Source: Paenibacillus sp. RC67
Lineage (GTDB): Bacteria; Bacillota; Bacilli; Paenibacillales; NBRC-103111
DNA: 64,000 nt
Assembly (NCBI RefSeq): GCF_030020805.1
Contig: NZ_CP125098.1
Location: 2,646,001 to 2,710,000 of the forward strand
Direction: 5' to 3'
Part shown: positions 18,321 to 26,306 of the stretch, one piece after another
Numbering within the stretch: position 1 is the first letter of the stretch
How the letters are laid out: each line of letters begins with the position of its first letter
The notes under the pieces: generated by a model
What the model was told of the DNA's origin: nothing
Database searches by the model: none
Seen by the model: only the letters and a program-made list of their open reading frames with translations
Made by a program: the position numbers and the translations under genes

Positions 18321-18397
18321 GGGCCCTTAGCTCAGTTGGTTAGAGCGGTCGGCTCATAACCGATTGGTCGGGGGTTCGAGTCCCTCAGGGCCCACCA
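18321..18397 (+). tRNA. tRNA with CAT anticodon, probably Ile2 (lysidine) rather than elongator Met
   Basis: 77 nt with encoded CCA. Stems GGGCCC/GGGCCC, D-arm AGCTCAGTTGGTTAGAGC, anticodon loop CTCATAA. The D-arm and the GGCTCATAACC anticodon arm resemble Bacillus tRNA-Ile2 as I remember it. Elongator Met cannot be excluded by eye. Confidence 0.85.
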
Positions 18398-18429
18398 CCA
18401 TAGCATTTTGATCGTGGTTTACAATGTTT

Positions 18430-18515
18430 GCCGGAGTGGCGGAATGGCAGACGCACAGGACTTAAAATCCTGCGGGGGCGACCCCGTACCGGTTCGAGTC
18501 CGGTCTTCGGCACCA
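18430..18515 (+). tRNA. tRNA-Leu (TAA)
   Basis: 86 nt with a long variable arm (GCGGGGGCGACCCCGT region) and encoded CCA. Anticodon loop CTTAAAA. Confidence 0.95.
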
Positions 18516-18539
18516 CAATCACACATTAGCGTACATAGT

Positions 18540-18587
18540 AAATCCCGTATGTTTTCATGCAGCATCGTGAAGCATACGGGATTTTTA
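18540..18587 (+). terminator. Terminator of tRNA cluster
   Basis: AAATCCCGTATG pairs with CATACGGGATTT around a 21-nt loop that can pair further, followed by T residues. Confidence 0.85.
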
Positions 18588-18640
18588 AATTTTTATGTAG
18601 GAGTACAGATCAGGATCAGATGGTAGGCTAGTTACCCAAG

Positions 18641-18668
18641 AAAAAAGGGACTTCAGTAGAAGTTCCCC
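18641..18668 (-). terminator. Terminator of pirin operon
   Basis: On the minus strand GGAACTTC and GAAGTCCC arms with a 4-nt loop precede a run of six T (A run at 18641-18646). Confidence 0.8.
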
Positions 18669-18692
18669 CTTAATTGGATCAGCTAGCTGTAT

Positions 18693-19028
18693 TTATACTT
18701 TCTCGTTATTGTATTCCATTCTTGAATCCAGTTGTATGGTCCAACGTCGAGTAGCCGCATTGTATTGAAGTTCTGGCTTATCTTTATCGTAAAACCAGTA
18801 TTTTTGGATAGGCAGACCCGGTCTTTCAAAAAAATAAAAGAGGTTAAGATTCCAACTATTCGAATCAAGCAGAGCAGCTGTATCTGGCTCTACATCCTCG
18901 ACAGTAAACTTCCATTTACCGTCATTTTCCTCCAAAGAAAATGCCTTTTGCCTACCGCTGACATCGAACAGCATACGGCTTCCTATAGCATGTTTTATAT
19001 AAAAATGTGTTTTAGACACTTCGTTCAT
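18693..19028 (-). CDS. Hypothetical protein, 111 aa
   Basis: The start is the ATG at 19028, preceded by GGGAGGG (the frame is open five codons further). No signal peptide or membrane segment. The chain contains KAFSLEENDGKWKFTVED and WTIQLDSRMEY and looks like a small beta-rich cytoplasmic protein. It lies 29 bp downstream of the pirin gene on the same strand and shares its terminator, so the two are probably co-transcribed. I recognise no family. Confidence 0.75.
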   Translation of the reverse strand: MNEVSKTHFYIKHAIGSRMLFDVSGRQKAFSLEENDGKWKFTVEDVEPDTAALLDSNSWNLNLFYFFERPGLPIQKYWFYDKDKPELQYNAATRRWTIQLDSRMEYNNEKV

Positions 19029-19057
19029 ACGATTCCCTCCCACAGTTCCGATTTCTA

Positions 19058-19756
19058 TTAAGGCAAATCAATAAGGAGTAAAGTAGCACCTTGTTCTGTA
19101 TGAAGCTCTAGATCGGTTACATCGGTGATTCTAGCCGCGTCACGACGATTCAGCTGATAAGATCCGTTTAATACAAGAGAGCCTTCAATGACGAATACAT
19201 ACATTCTGCGCCCTGGTTCCTGTTGGAAAGAAACCGATTGTCCAGCATCCATCTCGGATAAGTACATCGTCAAGTTTTGGTGAATATGAGCGATGTTAGG
19301 TCCCGACGCATCGGAGACGATAGGAAGAAGACGATTTTTCATTTGAGCAGGGTAATAGCTCGTCGTTTCGTATGAAGGCTGCAGTTGGCGTTCATTGGGT
19401 GTAAACCAGATTTGCAGCAGCTCGACAGCCTCATCTCCTGGATTGACTTCCGAATGGATAATTCCGGTCCCTGCTGTCATTCGTTGAATGCCACCGAAGC
19501 CTGTAACTGCCTTGTGGCCGGTGCTGTCCTCATGCTGCAGTTGACCCCTCAGTACAATAGAGACAATCTCCATTTCACGATGGGGGTGGGCTCCGAAACC
19601 GCGGTGGCCTGCAACCACATCATCATTAAATACACAAAGAGGTCCGAACTCTGTATTCTCAGGATCATAGTAGTCTCCGAACGAAAAGCTGAAATTGCTT
19701 TGAAGCCAACCATGGTCTGATGAGTAACGGGAAGCGGCAGTATGAATTTGGATCAA
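19058..19756 (-). CDS. Pirin family protein (YhhW-like cupin)
   Basis: 232 aa. The start is taken at the TTG at 19756, with AAGGAG 8 nt upstream; this gives MIQIHTAASRY, the usual pirin N-terminus. The N-terminal cupin holds the metal-site pattern FGAHPHREMEIVS, an H in QHEDSTG, and GTGIIHSEVN. The C-terminal cupin ends in TEQGATLLLIDLP. Bacterial members of this kind bind a metal and can show quercetinase-type dioxygenase activity or act as redox sensors. Physiological role here is unknown. Confidence 0.92.
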   Translation of the reverse strand: MIQIHTAASRYSSDHGWLQSNFSFSFGDYYDPENTEFGPLCVFNDDVVAGHRGFGAHPHREMEIVSIVLRGQLQHEDSTGHKAVTGFGGIQRMTAGTGIIHSEVNPGDEAVELLQIWFTPNERQLQPSYETTSYYPAQMKNRLLPIVSDASGPNIAHIHQNLTMYLSEMDAGQSVSFQQEPGRRMYVFVIEGSLVLNGSYQLNRRDAARITDVTDLELHTEQGATLLLIDLP

Positions 19757-19922
19757 GTAAATCACTCCTTTAGAAAATATAGTACCTTATCTTTAGTATA
19801 TATAAAGGTAGTTCGATTTTCAATGATTGTATTTAGGGGCTTTTTTCGATAATATGTACCGTGATTGATTTAAATTTCAGGATATTACCCGCAGTATAGT
19901 CTACATGAAGGAGGAGAAAGAA

Positions 19923-20312
19923 ATGGCAAGAACAAAGCTAGAACATGTCGGCATTATGGTATCCAATTTAGAGCGCTCTATTACTTTTTACCAAGAGATC
20001 ATAGGATTGACGCTTAAAGACACGTTAATTCATTCCAACGGTGTTATGAGACTTGCATTTTTGGGCTTTGATCAAGCCGGTGAGACGGAGCTGGAGTTGA
20101 TTGAAGGGTATAATGACAAGCTGCCGCTAGAAGGCAAAGTACACCATATTGCGTTTACCACAGATAATGTGGAGGAAGAGTTTGCGCGCATTCAAACGTT
20201 GGATGTGAAGCTGATTGATACGGAGATCACGACACTTCCTAACGGCTCCCGATATTTCTTCTTTCATGGACCCGATGGTGAATGGATCGAATTTTTCCAA
20301 TCCACTCGTTAA
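19923..20312 (+). CDS. VOC family (glyoxalase/dioxygenase-like) protein
   Basis: 129 aa. ATG 19923 is favoured because GAAGGAGGAG lies just before it; the frame also opens at 19905. The paired beta-alpha-beta-beta-beta units are visible: LEHVGIMVSNLERSITFYQEIIGL, then VHHIAFTTDNVEEEF. Metal-ligand positions His (LEHVG), Glu (LELIE), His (VHHIAF) and Glu (EWIEFF) are all present, as in glyoxalase I-like proteins. The substrate is not predictable. Confidence 0.9.
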   Translation: MARTKLEHVGIMVSNLERSITFYQEIIGLTLKDTLIHSNGVMRLAFLGFDQAGETELELIEGYNDKLPLEGKVHHIAFTTDNVEEEFARIQTLDVKLIDTEITTLPNGSRYFFFHGPDGEWIEFFQSTR

Positions 20313-20391
20313 AATATGAGAACTGAAATTATGATATACTAGAAAAGCTGGTTTTTCACAAACCGCAAGCAACCAATAGGAGTGAAAGACC

Positions 20392-21555
20392 TTGGCTAAG
20401 CAAGCAAGAATCGAAGAAATTCAATATTTACGAGGCTTTGCCTTTTTGGCGGTTGTGCTGCAGCATTCAATTGGACACTACGCTTATTTACCTGAGACTG
20501 GCTTGGAAAATGGCGCTGTGCTGGCATTGCTGCTAATTGCAGCTAAGTTCGCGGTGCCCATGTTTATTTTTATTACTGGACTAGTCTTGTTTTACAACTA
20601 TAGAGAAAAAGTTTCTTTCGTGCCGTTCGTACGCAAAAGGTTTAAAGATATCGTATTGCCATATATCATCTGGTCGACGGTATATGCGATTTTTTTTGGG
20701 GAGACCGGAACTTCATTTTGGATGGAGTGTAAGCGAATCCTGCTCGATTGGTTTACGGGAAAAGCCTCCTATCACCTATGGTATGTCGTAATGAGTATTC
20801 AGCTGTACTTATTATTTCCTTTCATTCAAAGCGGCGTACTGTGGTTCTGGGGCCGAACGAAGCCTTGGATGCTTAGAGTTGGTTTTGTCCTCCTCTGTGT
20901 AGCTTATGTGGCCTTAACTACGGAAGTAGGCAGTATAGGCTCTGTAGCCGAAGGGATGCATGTGCCGGTCATCACTCCGCTTTTCACAGAATATGCGGAT
21001 CGTAATGCACTTTATTTCTGTATCTATTTTATTATGGGAGCCGCGGCTGGATTAAATGTACAAGTATGGAAGCAATGGATGATGAAAACGAAATGGCTAT
21101 GGATCAGTTTATATCTCCTTTGCTCTATGGTACTCTTCTACAAGATTGTACGGAGCTTTCAAACGAGTACAGGTTATGTGATTCAGTACAATGATACGCT
21201 GCTGGTGCAGCCTTTTATGGCTGTTTTCCTGATGTTGTCCGTTATTGCAATGAGTATAGCTGCAGTAGTGCTGCATGATGGGACAAGCGAGCGCCTTCGA
21301 AGTACGTTTAGCTATTTGGGTAAACATTCCTATGGAGCGTATCTGGCTCATGCGCTTATGCTCACTTTTGCAACTGGATTATCGGATCGTTTGGTTCTTG
21401 GAGGAAACATTTCCGTTCGAACGGTCGTAGCCTTCGTTATTTGCACTGTGCTGTCGTTACTGCTCACTGTAGTTCTTAGTAAGTTTAACATTGGACGGTT
21501 GATCGTAGGAGCGCCTGCGCCACGTAAACCGGGTGGTCAAGCAAGAACGCTTTAA
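20392..21555 (+). CDS. Membrane acyltransferase (acyltransferase family 3)
   Basis: 387 aa. TTG 20392 has AGGAG 9 nt upstream. The N-terminus IEEIQYLRGFAFLAVVLQHS contains the conserved RG-F-A and His of the OafA/WecH-type membrane O-acyltransferases. About ten membrane segments follow, and SYHLWYVVMSIQLYLLFP is the usual second motif. The family transfers acyl groups to polysaccharide, peptidoglycan or lipid acceptors at the membrane. The C-terminus is short and basic. Stands alone in its transcript. Confidence 0.9.
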   Translation: MAKQARIEEIQYLRGFAFLAVVLQHSIGHYAYLPETGLENGAVLALLLIAAKFAVPMFIFITGLVLFYNYREKVSFVPFVRKRFKDIVLPYIIWSTVYAIFFGETGTSFWMECKRILLDWFTGKASYHLWYVVMSIQLYLLFPFIQSGVLWFWGRTKPWMLRVGFVLLCVAYVALTTEVGSIGSVAEGMHVPVITPLFTEYADRNALYFCIYFIMGAAAGLNVQVWKQWMMKTKWLWISLYLLCSMVLFYKIVRSFQTSTGYVIQYNDTLLVQPFMAVFLMLSVIAMSIAAVVLHDGTSERLRSTFSYLGKHSYGAYLAHALMLTFATGLSDRLVLGGNISVRTVVAFVICTVLSLLLTVVLSKFNIGRLIVGAPAPRKPGGQARTL

Positions 21556-21571
21556 ATGCACTTACATTGGT

Positions 21572-21604
21572 CGTGATCTTCGTTTGAAGAACACGGCTTT
21601 TTTT
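21572..21604 (+). terminator. Terminator after acyltransferase
   Basis: CGTGATCTTC and GAAGAACACG form an interrupted stem followed by GC and a T run. Confidence 0.7.
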
Positions 21605-21643
21605 CATTGTCTGGAGAACAAATCGACTGCACAACATTTACCA

Positions 21644-21690
21644 TTGAATACATAAGGTGTAATCTGACTATAATTAGAACATATGTTCTA
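21644..21690 (+). promoter_or_regulatory. Promoter with perfect LexA-like (SOS) box
   Basis: TTGAAT (21644-21649), 19 bp, TATAAT (21669-21674), then TAGAACATATGTTCTA (21675-21690), a perfect 16-bp palindrome. Its core GAAC-N4-GTTC equals the Bacillus LexA box. The box covers the transcription start of the gene at 21813. Confidence 0.65.
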
Positions 21691-21812
21691 TGTCCCTTTG
21701 ACTGAAGCAACAGTTCAAGCTTGAAAATAATGATCCATTGATGCTTGTAACGGGTACAATACGACTGCCGCCTACATAGTATACATCAACCAAACGTGTT
21801 GAGGTGAACGCT

Positions 21813-22019
21813 ATGAGTGGCAAAAAAGTCAAAAAGAAAAACACCCCCGTCTCAAGCATCGATAAAAATAAGTTCAACATGAAAATCGTGACTTCAGATG
21901 TGTGCAGCCGCTGCAGAAAATGCGAACGCGGACTGCGATATTTGGAGAAAATGTCCCAGCCGGGGGCGATCGGTAAAGGGGTTCCATGTATTTTAACGAA
22001 AGGAAGGGCTTATGTCTAA
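21813..22019 (+). CDS. Small cysteine-containing basic protein, possible SOS gene
   Basis: 68 aa. ATG 21813 follows GAGGTGA. The N-terminus is Lys-rich (GKKVKKKN). The centre has VCSRCRKCERGLRYLEKM (C-x2-C-x2-C) and a fourth Cys in GVPCILTKG, which suggests a small zinc-binding fold. Its promoter carries a perfect LexA-like box. I recognise no named family; a role in DNA-damage response is inferred only from the operator. Confidence 0.75.
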   Translation: MSGKKVKKKNTPVSSIDKNKFNMKIVTSDVCSRCRKCERGLRYLEKMSQPGAIGKGVPCILTKGRAYV

Positions 22020-22036
22020 ACGAGTCAGGTGAGAAG

Positions 22037-22062
22037 GTCCGTGAAGCTGCGGGCTTTTTTTT
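22037..22062 (+). terminator. Probable weak terminator
   Basis: GTCCGT and GCGGGC pair (two G-U pairs) and are followed by eight T. Confidence 0.55.
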
Positions 22063-22185
22063 GCTGTGAGAAAGACAAGGGTATTCAGATAGGAATATAT
22101 TAAAATGGAAGCATTCTTCTGAAGACTGTGATAATATGGTAATCAGTGCAAGTGCAGGTAATCCAAGACATCGGAGGATTTCAGA

Positions 22186-22545
22186 ATGGATGAAAGAACT
22201 TTAAGACGCGTAGTGATGAACACTCCTTTTTCTTATCCATTAGTGGAGGGAAATGTGTTGAATACACGGGTAACCGATCCGCGGCTCAAAACAAAATGCT
22301 GTTATTTGACAGTTGTCACGCTTAGTGAGGATTGTGCCAAAGAAATTTATATTAAACCGGATGCAAGTTTTATTGTTACTCAAGCCAAGTATCAATATGA
22401 AACGTTCGACTTAAATGTTGCACGTGAGATTGAGGGCGATTCCGTTGATTACAAGGACCTGGAGAAGTATGTGGGCAAGGAACATATGGATTTGATAGAT
22501 CATCGTTTGTATTATTATTTGCATAAATCGCTTACTAAATTTTAA
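22186..22545 (+). CDS. Hypothetical protein, 119 aa
   Basis: ATG 22186 follows CGGAGGA. No signal peptide or membrane helix. The chain is mixed alpha/beta with TKCCYLTVVTLSED in the middle and a Tyr/His-rich C-terminus (IDHRLYYYLHKSLTKF). It lies between two genes with SOS-type operators and has its own terminator. No family recognised. Confidence 0.75.
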   Translation: MDERTLRRVVMNTPFSYPLVEGNVLNTRVTDPRLKTKCCYLTVVTLSEDCAKEIYIKPDASFIVTQAKYQYETFDLNVAREIEGDSVDYKDLEKYVGKEHMDLIDHRLYYYLHKSLTKF

Positions 22546-22591
22546 GTACATAGTTATGCTATCGATCTATTATCCTTACGAAAAATCATAG

Positions 22592-22630
22592 ATAGACTTG
22601 TTCCTGTTGAAGGAATGAGTCTATTTTTTT
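22592..22630 (+). terminator. Terminator after 22186 gene
   Basis: ATAGACT/AGTCTAT outer stem with an inner TTCC/GGAA pairing and a run of T. Confidence 0.8.
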
Positions 22631-22653
22631 GGAACAAATTTGCTTGCAATATA

Positions 22654-22703
22654 TTGACTACGAACAAATGTTTGCTATAATAGAGATATAGAACTAGTGT
22701 TCC
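22654..22703 (+). promoter_or_regulatory. Promoter with two LexA-like boxes
   Basis: TTGACT (22654-22659), 16 bp, TATAAT (22676-22681). CGAACAAATGTTTG (22661-22674) fills the spacer, and AGAACTAGTGTTCC (22690-22703) sits just after the start of transcription. Both keep the GAAC-N4-GTT core of Bacillus LexA boxes. Two boxes around a -10 element are what a tightly repressed SOS promoter would show. Confidence 0.65.
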
Positions 22704-22726
22704 TATTTTTGAGAGGGGTGTAAGCT

Positions 22727-23023
22727 ATGAATTCGACAAAAGTAAGATTTATTGAGCGTGACTATTATAGAACGATGATGGTAAGCCATAGTAGTTATTT
22801 AAGTGATAGTCAAATCGAAAAAATCCTTGACGCAGCCGGTACGCACTGGGCTGATCTCACTTTCAAATTTTTCGATGACGGTTCGTTAACCATTATCGAT
22901 AATGATACGGAGCTTCACATCCCTCTCAAAGAGCTGAAGGGAGCCGCTTATGATTTTTACGTGAGACAAAGAATTCATATGATACGAACAAACTTGGAGA
23001 ACAAAATTCTCCAGAGTGCTTAA
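22727..23023 (+). CDS. Hypothetical protein under SOS-type promoter, 98 aa
   Basis: ATG 22727 follows GAGAGGGG. A soluble, mixed-charge protein: helical N-terminus (FIERDYYRTMMVSHSSYLSD), a beta segment (LTFKFFDDGSLTIIDNDTE) and a helical C-terminus. No membrane segment, so it is not a YneA-type division inhibitor. No family recognised. The paired LexA-like boxes upstream suggest induction by DNA damage. Confidence 0.75.
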   Translation: MNSTKVRFIERDYYRTMMVSHSSYLSDSQIEKILDAAGTHWADLTFKFFDDGSLTIIDNDTELHIPLKELKGAAYDFYVRQRIHMIRTNLENKILQSA

Positions 23024-23106
23024 TTATTGGACTTGATCGTACTATTTTATTTGTAATCCCAAATGAGATATATTTAGGGAACGACACAAATAAGGGAGTA
23101 TGAACC

Positions 23107-23334
23107 ATGATAGAAACAAAGTTCAGAGTCAGACTTAAGCAGCTGCGGATGCAGCAAGATATTACATTACGGAAGCTTGGCGAGAAAGCCGGTGTAAGCT
23201 ATTCGATCTTAAACTCCATTGAGAACGGGAGATATCAGCCATCCCGAGAGACGGTGATAGCTTTAGCTAATGCTTTAAGATACGAACCTATTTCAGAGTT
23301 GTTAGTCCTTGCGGGCTACGATAATGAAAAATAA
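23107..23334 (+). CDS. XRE-family helix-turn-helix regulator, 75 aa
   Basis: ATG 23107 with GGGAG upstream. A single Cro/C1-type domain fills the protein: FRVRLKQLRMQQDITLRKLG, then AGVSYSILNSIENGRYQPS as the helix-turn-helix, then TVIALANALRYEPISELLVLAG. There is no sensor domain. Such stand-alone proteins are often found with phage or stress genes. Its neighbour upstream has SOS-type operators; a direct link is not shown. Confidence 0.92.
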   Translation: MIETKFRVRLKQLRMQQDITLRKLGEKAGVSYSILNSIENGRYQPSRETVIALANALRYEPISELLVLAGYDNEK

Positions 23335-23415
23335 TTAGGTAATTGTAACTACATAATTCGACAAAAACTTCCAAAGTATAGTATAATGGTAACAGACAGA
23401 GAGGGGAGTGTTCCT

Positions 23416-23505
23416 ATGCTACTTATTTGGAATGTTATAGGATTGATTTTATTATGTACCGTTTTATACTTATCAATAACAACACTTCTGCAAAAGGTGG
23501 ATTAA
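23416..23505 (+). CDS. 29-aa single-pass membrane peptide
   Basis: ATG 23416 has a strong GAGGGGAG ribosome site; stop at 23503. The peptide is nearly all membrane helix (VIGLILLCTVLYLSITTLL) with a short KVD tail. A TATAAT lies at 23382-23387. The strong ribosome site and coherent hydrophobic product support it, although it is short and unrelated to any family I know. Confidence 0.5.
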   Translation: MLLIWNVIGLILLCTVLYLSITTLLQKVD

Positions 23506-23513
23506 CAGCACAG

Positions 23514-23690
23514 ATGCACAGCGATAGAAAAATGCCCTTATTTAAGACAGAAGATCAAGAAACGCTTAGACTTAATAAATTAATGCGCAATATCAAACGA
23601 ATGATGAGCAATAAACAAGAACAGAGTATTTTAAAACGGTATCTTCGTTACAAAAAGAAACCGAAGACGAAGCCGCAGGGATGGTCTTAG
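23514..23690 (+). CDS. Small basic protein, 58 aa
   Basis: The frame is open from 23427, but the ATG at 23514 follows the stop of the membrane peptide by 8 bp, with AAAGGTGG upstream, and is preferred. The product is strongly basic (LMRNIKRMM, RYLRYKKKPKTKPQ). It may be translated by coupling. No family recognised. Confidence 0.5.
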   Translation: MHSDRKMPLFKTEDQETLRLNKLMRNIKRMMSNKQEQSILKRYLRYKKKPKTKPQGWS

Positions 23691-23742
23691 CAATTCTAAA
23701 TTATACTACGAGTAAGTTATTCATATAGTTCATATCAAACAT

Positions 23743-23779
23743 GAATGCGGTTGGTACGTTCACTTGCATTCTTTTTTTT
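23743..23779 (+). terminator. Terminator
   Basis: GAATGC pairs with GCATTC around a 17-nt loop and is followed by eight T. Confidence 0.7.
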
Positions 23780-23945
23780 GTATCCAGTTAAGAGAATAGG
23801 ATTATAGAAAATATCTTTTGAAAATGGGAAAATAATGATAATATTGTAAGGATATAGATAAAGGGTGCATAAGCAGACCAGGGGATCTTCCTAAATGGTA
23901 GATGAAAGCATTCCAATTCCTGCATAGTAAAAGAGGTGTAGTAGA

Positions 23946-24770
23946 TTGAGAATGGCGTTTACTGTCGATGTAGAGGATTGGTTTTGCAGCCCGGAGTTAT
24001 CGCTTGATGATTGGGAACAGTACGAAATTAGGTTGGAGCGACCGATTTATGACATATTAGACCTGTTGGACGAAAGGAATTCTACAGGAACTTTTTTTAT
24101 ACTGGGATGGATAGCTGAGAGAAGACCGAATTTAATTAAAGAAATAGCTCGGAGAGGCCATGAAATAGCCTCACATGGATACTCTCACCGTTTGGTTTAC
24201 CAACAGTCTGCGCAAGAGTTCAGAGCGGATATTCGAAAGTCCAAGCATATTTTAGAGCATCTTACAGGGACGCAGGTTTATGGCTATCGAGCTCCTTGTT
24301 TTTCTATTACGCTATCTGCATTGGACATTTTAGTTGAGGAAGGCTTTGTCTATGATGCGAGTATAATTCCAAATACGTTAAATTCGCTTTATTCCAAGTT
24401 TAATCTCGCTCCGACATGGCTTACCCCATTTAAATTAAAACAAAAGCTATGGGAGATTCCGATGCCCGTTTTATATCTGGGACCATTTAACATCCCGTGG
24501 GGTGGTGGTGGTTATTTTCGGCTCTATCCTTATTGGTTATTTGACAGCGGAGCTAACAGGATCGTTAAAAATCAAGGCTCGTTTATCTTCTATATTCATC
24601 CATATGATTTAGATGAAGGACAGCCGCAAATTTTTAATACATCATGGATCAATAGCATTAGGCGCTACTATGGATTGAAGCACACAACAAAGAAACTAAA
24701 TCGCTTGCTGACTAACTTTACCTGTACGTCCATTCGAGAGTACCACTCGCATATTTTTGAGGGGAAGTAA
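23946..24770 (+). CDS. Polysaccharide deacetylase family protein (DUF3473 type)
   Basis: 274 aa. TTG 23946 has AGAGGTG 7 nt upstream; ATG 23952 is the alternative. The N-terminal TVDVEDWF carries the catalytic Asp pair, STGTFFILGW follows, and HGYSHRLVY holds the two metal-binding His. YGYRAPCFSI and the late FIFYIHPYDLD complete the NodB fold. This subfamily is found in exopolysaccharide loci (for example with exosortase systems). No signal peptide is seen, so it probably acts on a lipid-linked or cytoplasmic precursor. The methyltransferase follows after 6 bp. Confidence 0.9.
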   Translation: MRMAFTVDVEDWFCSPELSLDDWEQYEIRLERPIYDILDLLDERNSTGTFFILGWIAERRPNLIKEIARRGHEIASHGYSHRLVYQQSAQEFRADIRKSKHILEHLTGTQVYGYRAPCFSITLSALDILVEEGFVYDASIIPNTLNSLYSKFNLAPTWLTPFKLKQKLWEIPMPVLYLGPFNIPWGGGGYFRLYPYWLFDSGANRIVKNQGSFIFYIHPYDLDEGQPQIFNTSWINSIRRYYGLKHTTKKLNRLLTNFTCTSIREYHSHIFEGK

Positions 24771-24776
24771 GCTGTT

Positions 24777-25622
24777 GTGGATATAAGAGCTGAGATACTT
24801 TTAAATGAGCAACTCTTACGTAATGTAACCGCTATCTATTGCAAAGAGATTGGGATAAAAAAAGCTTCTTTAAGCGTTCCCGATGATAGAGATCTGAAGG
24901 ATTTAGTTGAGATGGGCGTTCTATCGGCAGATTTCAAGCTCCCGGACGACCGATTTGGCTATACTTGTTATGAGTATTATCGTCAAACTGTAGAGCCTGA
25001 TTATTTTGATAAGCTGCTTGTGATGCAGGCTTGGGATCGGAAGCGCATTTTGGATTTATGCTGTGGCGGGGGAGCTACTATTCATGCGCTGCGTCAGCAC
25101 CAGCCTCACAATATATATGGAGTAGATTCTGACGAATACCAGGTGGAGCTGCTTCGCTCTGTATTCAATGAACTGAACGGTAGTGGTACTAAAGTTGTCA
25201 CAAAGGTTGCCGATGCGCATACGATCCCGTTGGATGACGAATCCGTTGATATGGCGATCTGTCGGGTTGCGTTGCAATACTTGAACGAAGAGGTGGCTCT
25301 GCGAGAGATGTCTCGTGTGCTCCTGCCTCAGGGTAAGCTTTTTCTATTGGTTCATGGGACCGGTTACATTTATGATTATCTTTTTACTAGAAATGGGGTT
25401 TTTAGTAAGCAGCTTTTGAACTTTATACTGCAAAAACAGAATCGATACAGCAGCACTTCAAAAGTTCAACATTCTCGTTCGAGAGCACATGTTCTTACCA
25501 TTCGGCGTGTCAAAAGCATATTGAATGCGCTCGGCTTTGTGAATATTCAATTTTATACGGAGAGGAACATGATGAGACTAGGATGGTTGCCCTTGTATTT
25601 TGCAGTGGTCGCTGAACGGTGA
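24777..25622 (+). CDS. Class I SAM-dependent methyltransferase
   Basis: 281 aa, starting at GTG 24777, 6 bp after the deacetylase. A 90-residue N-terminal region precedes the methyltransferase core: motif I ILDLCCGGGATIHAL, the acidic end of strand 2 YGVDSD, VADAHTIPLDDESVD, and CRVALQYLNEEVALREMSRVLLPQGKL. This is the Methyltransf_11 pattern. The substrate may be a sugar or glycolipid, given the deacetylase, but that is inference. Confidence 0.9.
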   Translation: MDIRAEILLNEQLLRNVTAIYCKEIGIKKASLSVPDDRDLKDLVEMGVLSADFKLPDDRFGYTCYEYYRQTVEPDYFDKLLVMQAWDRKRILDLCCGGGATIHALRQHQPHNIYGVDSDEYQVELLRSVFNELNGSGTKVVTKVADAHTIPLDDESVDMAICRVALQYLNEEVALREMSRVLLPQGKLFLLVHGTGYIYDYLFTRNGVFSKQLLNFILQKQNRYSSTSKVQHSRSRAHVLTIRRVKSILNALGFVNIQFYTERNMMRLGWLPLYFAVVAER

Positions 25623-25646
25623 AATATACGGTATAGGAGACAATAG

Positions 25647-26297
25647 ATGAGTGAATTTACATATGGAAATATAGCGAGTGTTCAACATAAAAACAGGCTT
25701 CAGCATGTTTTTCCTAAAGGGACTGCTGTATGTCAGTTGAATGAGGAATGGATAGCTTTTTTTACAGATCAAGACAGTGAAATGGGTTCTTCTTCCTATA
25801 TGATAAATATATCCAACGAGTGCCCCGTCCTGTACTTTTACAATCTGGAGGATCATTGCTGGGGTTATGAGATATGGAACCGAGGGGATCGGAAGTCTTT
25901 TTTGCATATTCCGTACGAGATGGAAACGGAGCTGCTATTTAAAATTGCAGGAGAACGCTATCCAGAGATAGATCATATCGTGGCATTTTTATATGAAGAG
26001 CAGGAAGGGCAAAGGATTGCAGAGGAGATTCGAGAGCAACTGCGGGACCATGCTTTTTATGAAGCTGCAGTGAGTCAGCTTTTTGAATCCGTACATATTG
26101 AGGATTTCCACTTATTTGATGTTTCGGAGGAAGTCTTAGAGGGATTGGACCAATTATTAAATGCCAATACCTATCTACTATATGATAATAAACAAGTGAT
26201 TGTTGAAGAATTTAAGCAGTTGCTCAATCTCGAGGAGATGAGTTGGTTAAGATTCGATAGAATCGATCCGAATGAGCATGGCTTTGAAATGATATAG
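25647..26297 (+). CDS. Hypothetical protein, 216 aa
   Basis: ATG 25647 with AGGAGAC upstream. A soluble acidic protein with no signal peptide. Notable parts are YMINISNECPVLYFYNLED, a Glu-rich helix (EEQEGQRIAEEIREQLRDHA) and a hydrophobic-acidic C-terminus. It overlaps nothing and sits 25 bp after the methyltransferase on the same strand. I cannot place it in a family. Confidence 0.75.
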   Translation: MSEFTYGNIASVQHKNRLQHVFPKGTAVCQLNEEWIAFFTDQDSEMGSSSYMINISNECPVLYFYNLEDHCWGYEIWNRGDRKSFLHIPYEMETELLFKIAGERYPEIDHIVAFLYEEQEGQRIAEEIREQLRDHAFYEAAVSQLFESVHIEDFHLFDVSEEVLEGLDQLLNANTYLLYDNKQVIVEEFKQLLNLEEMSWLRFDRIDPNEHGFEMI

Positions 26298-26306
26298 TCG
26301 GAACTT

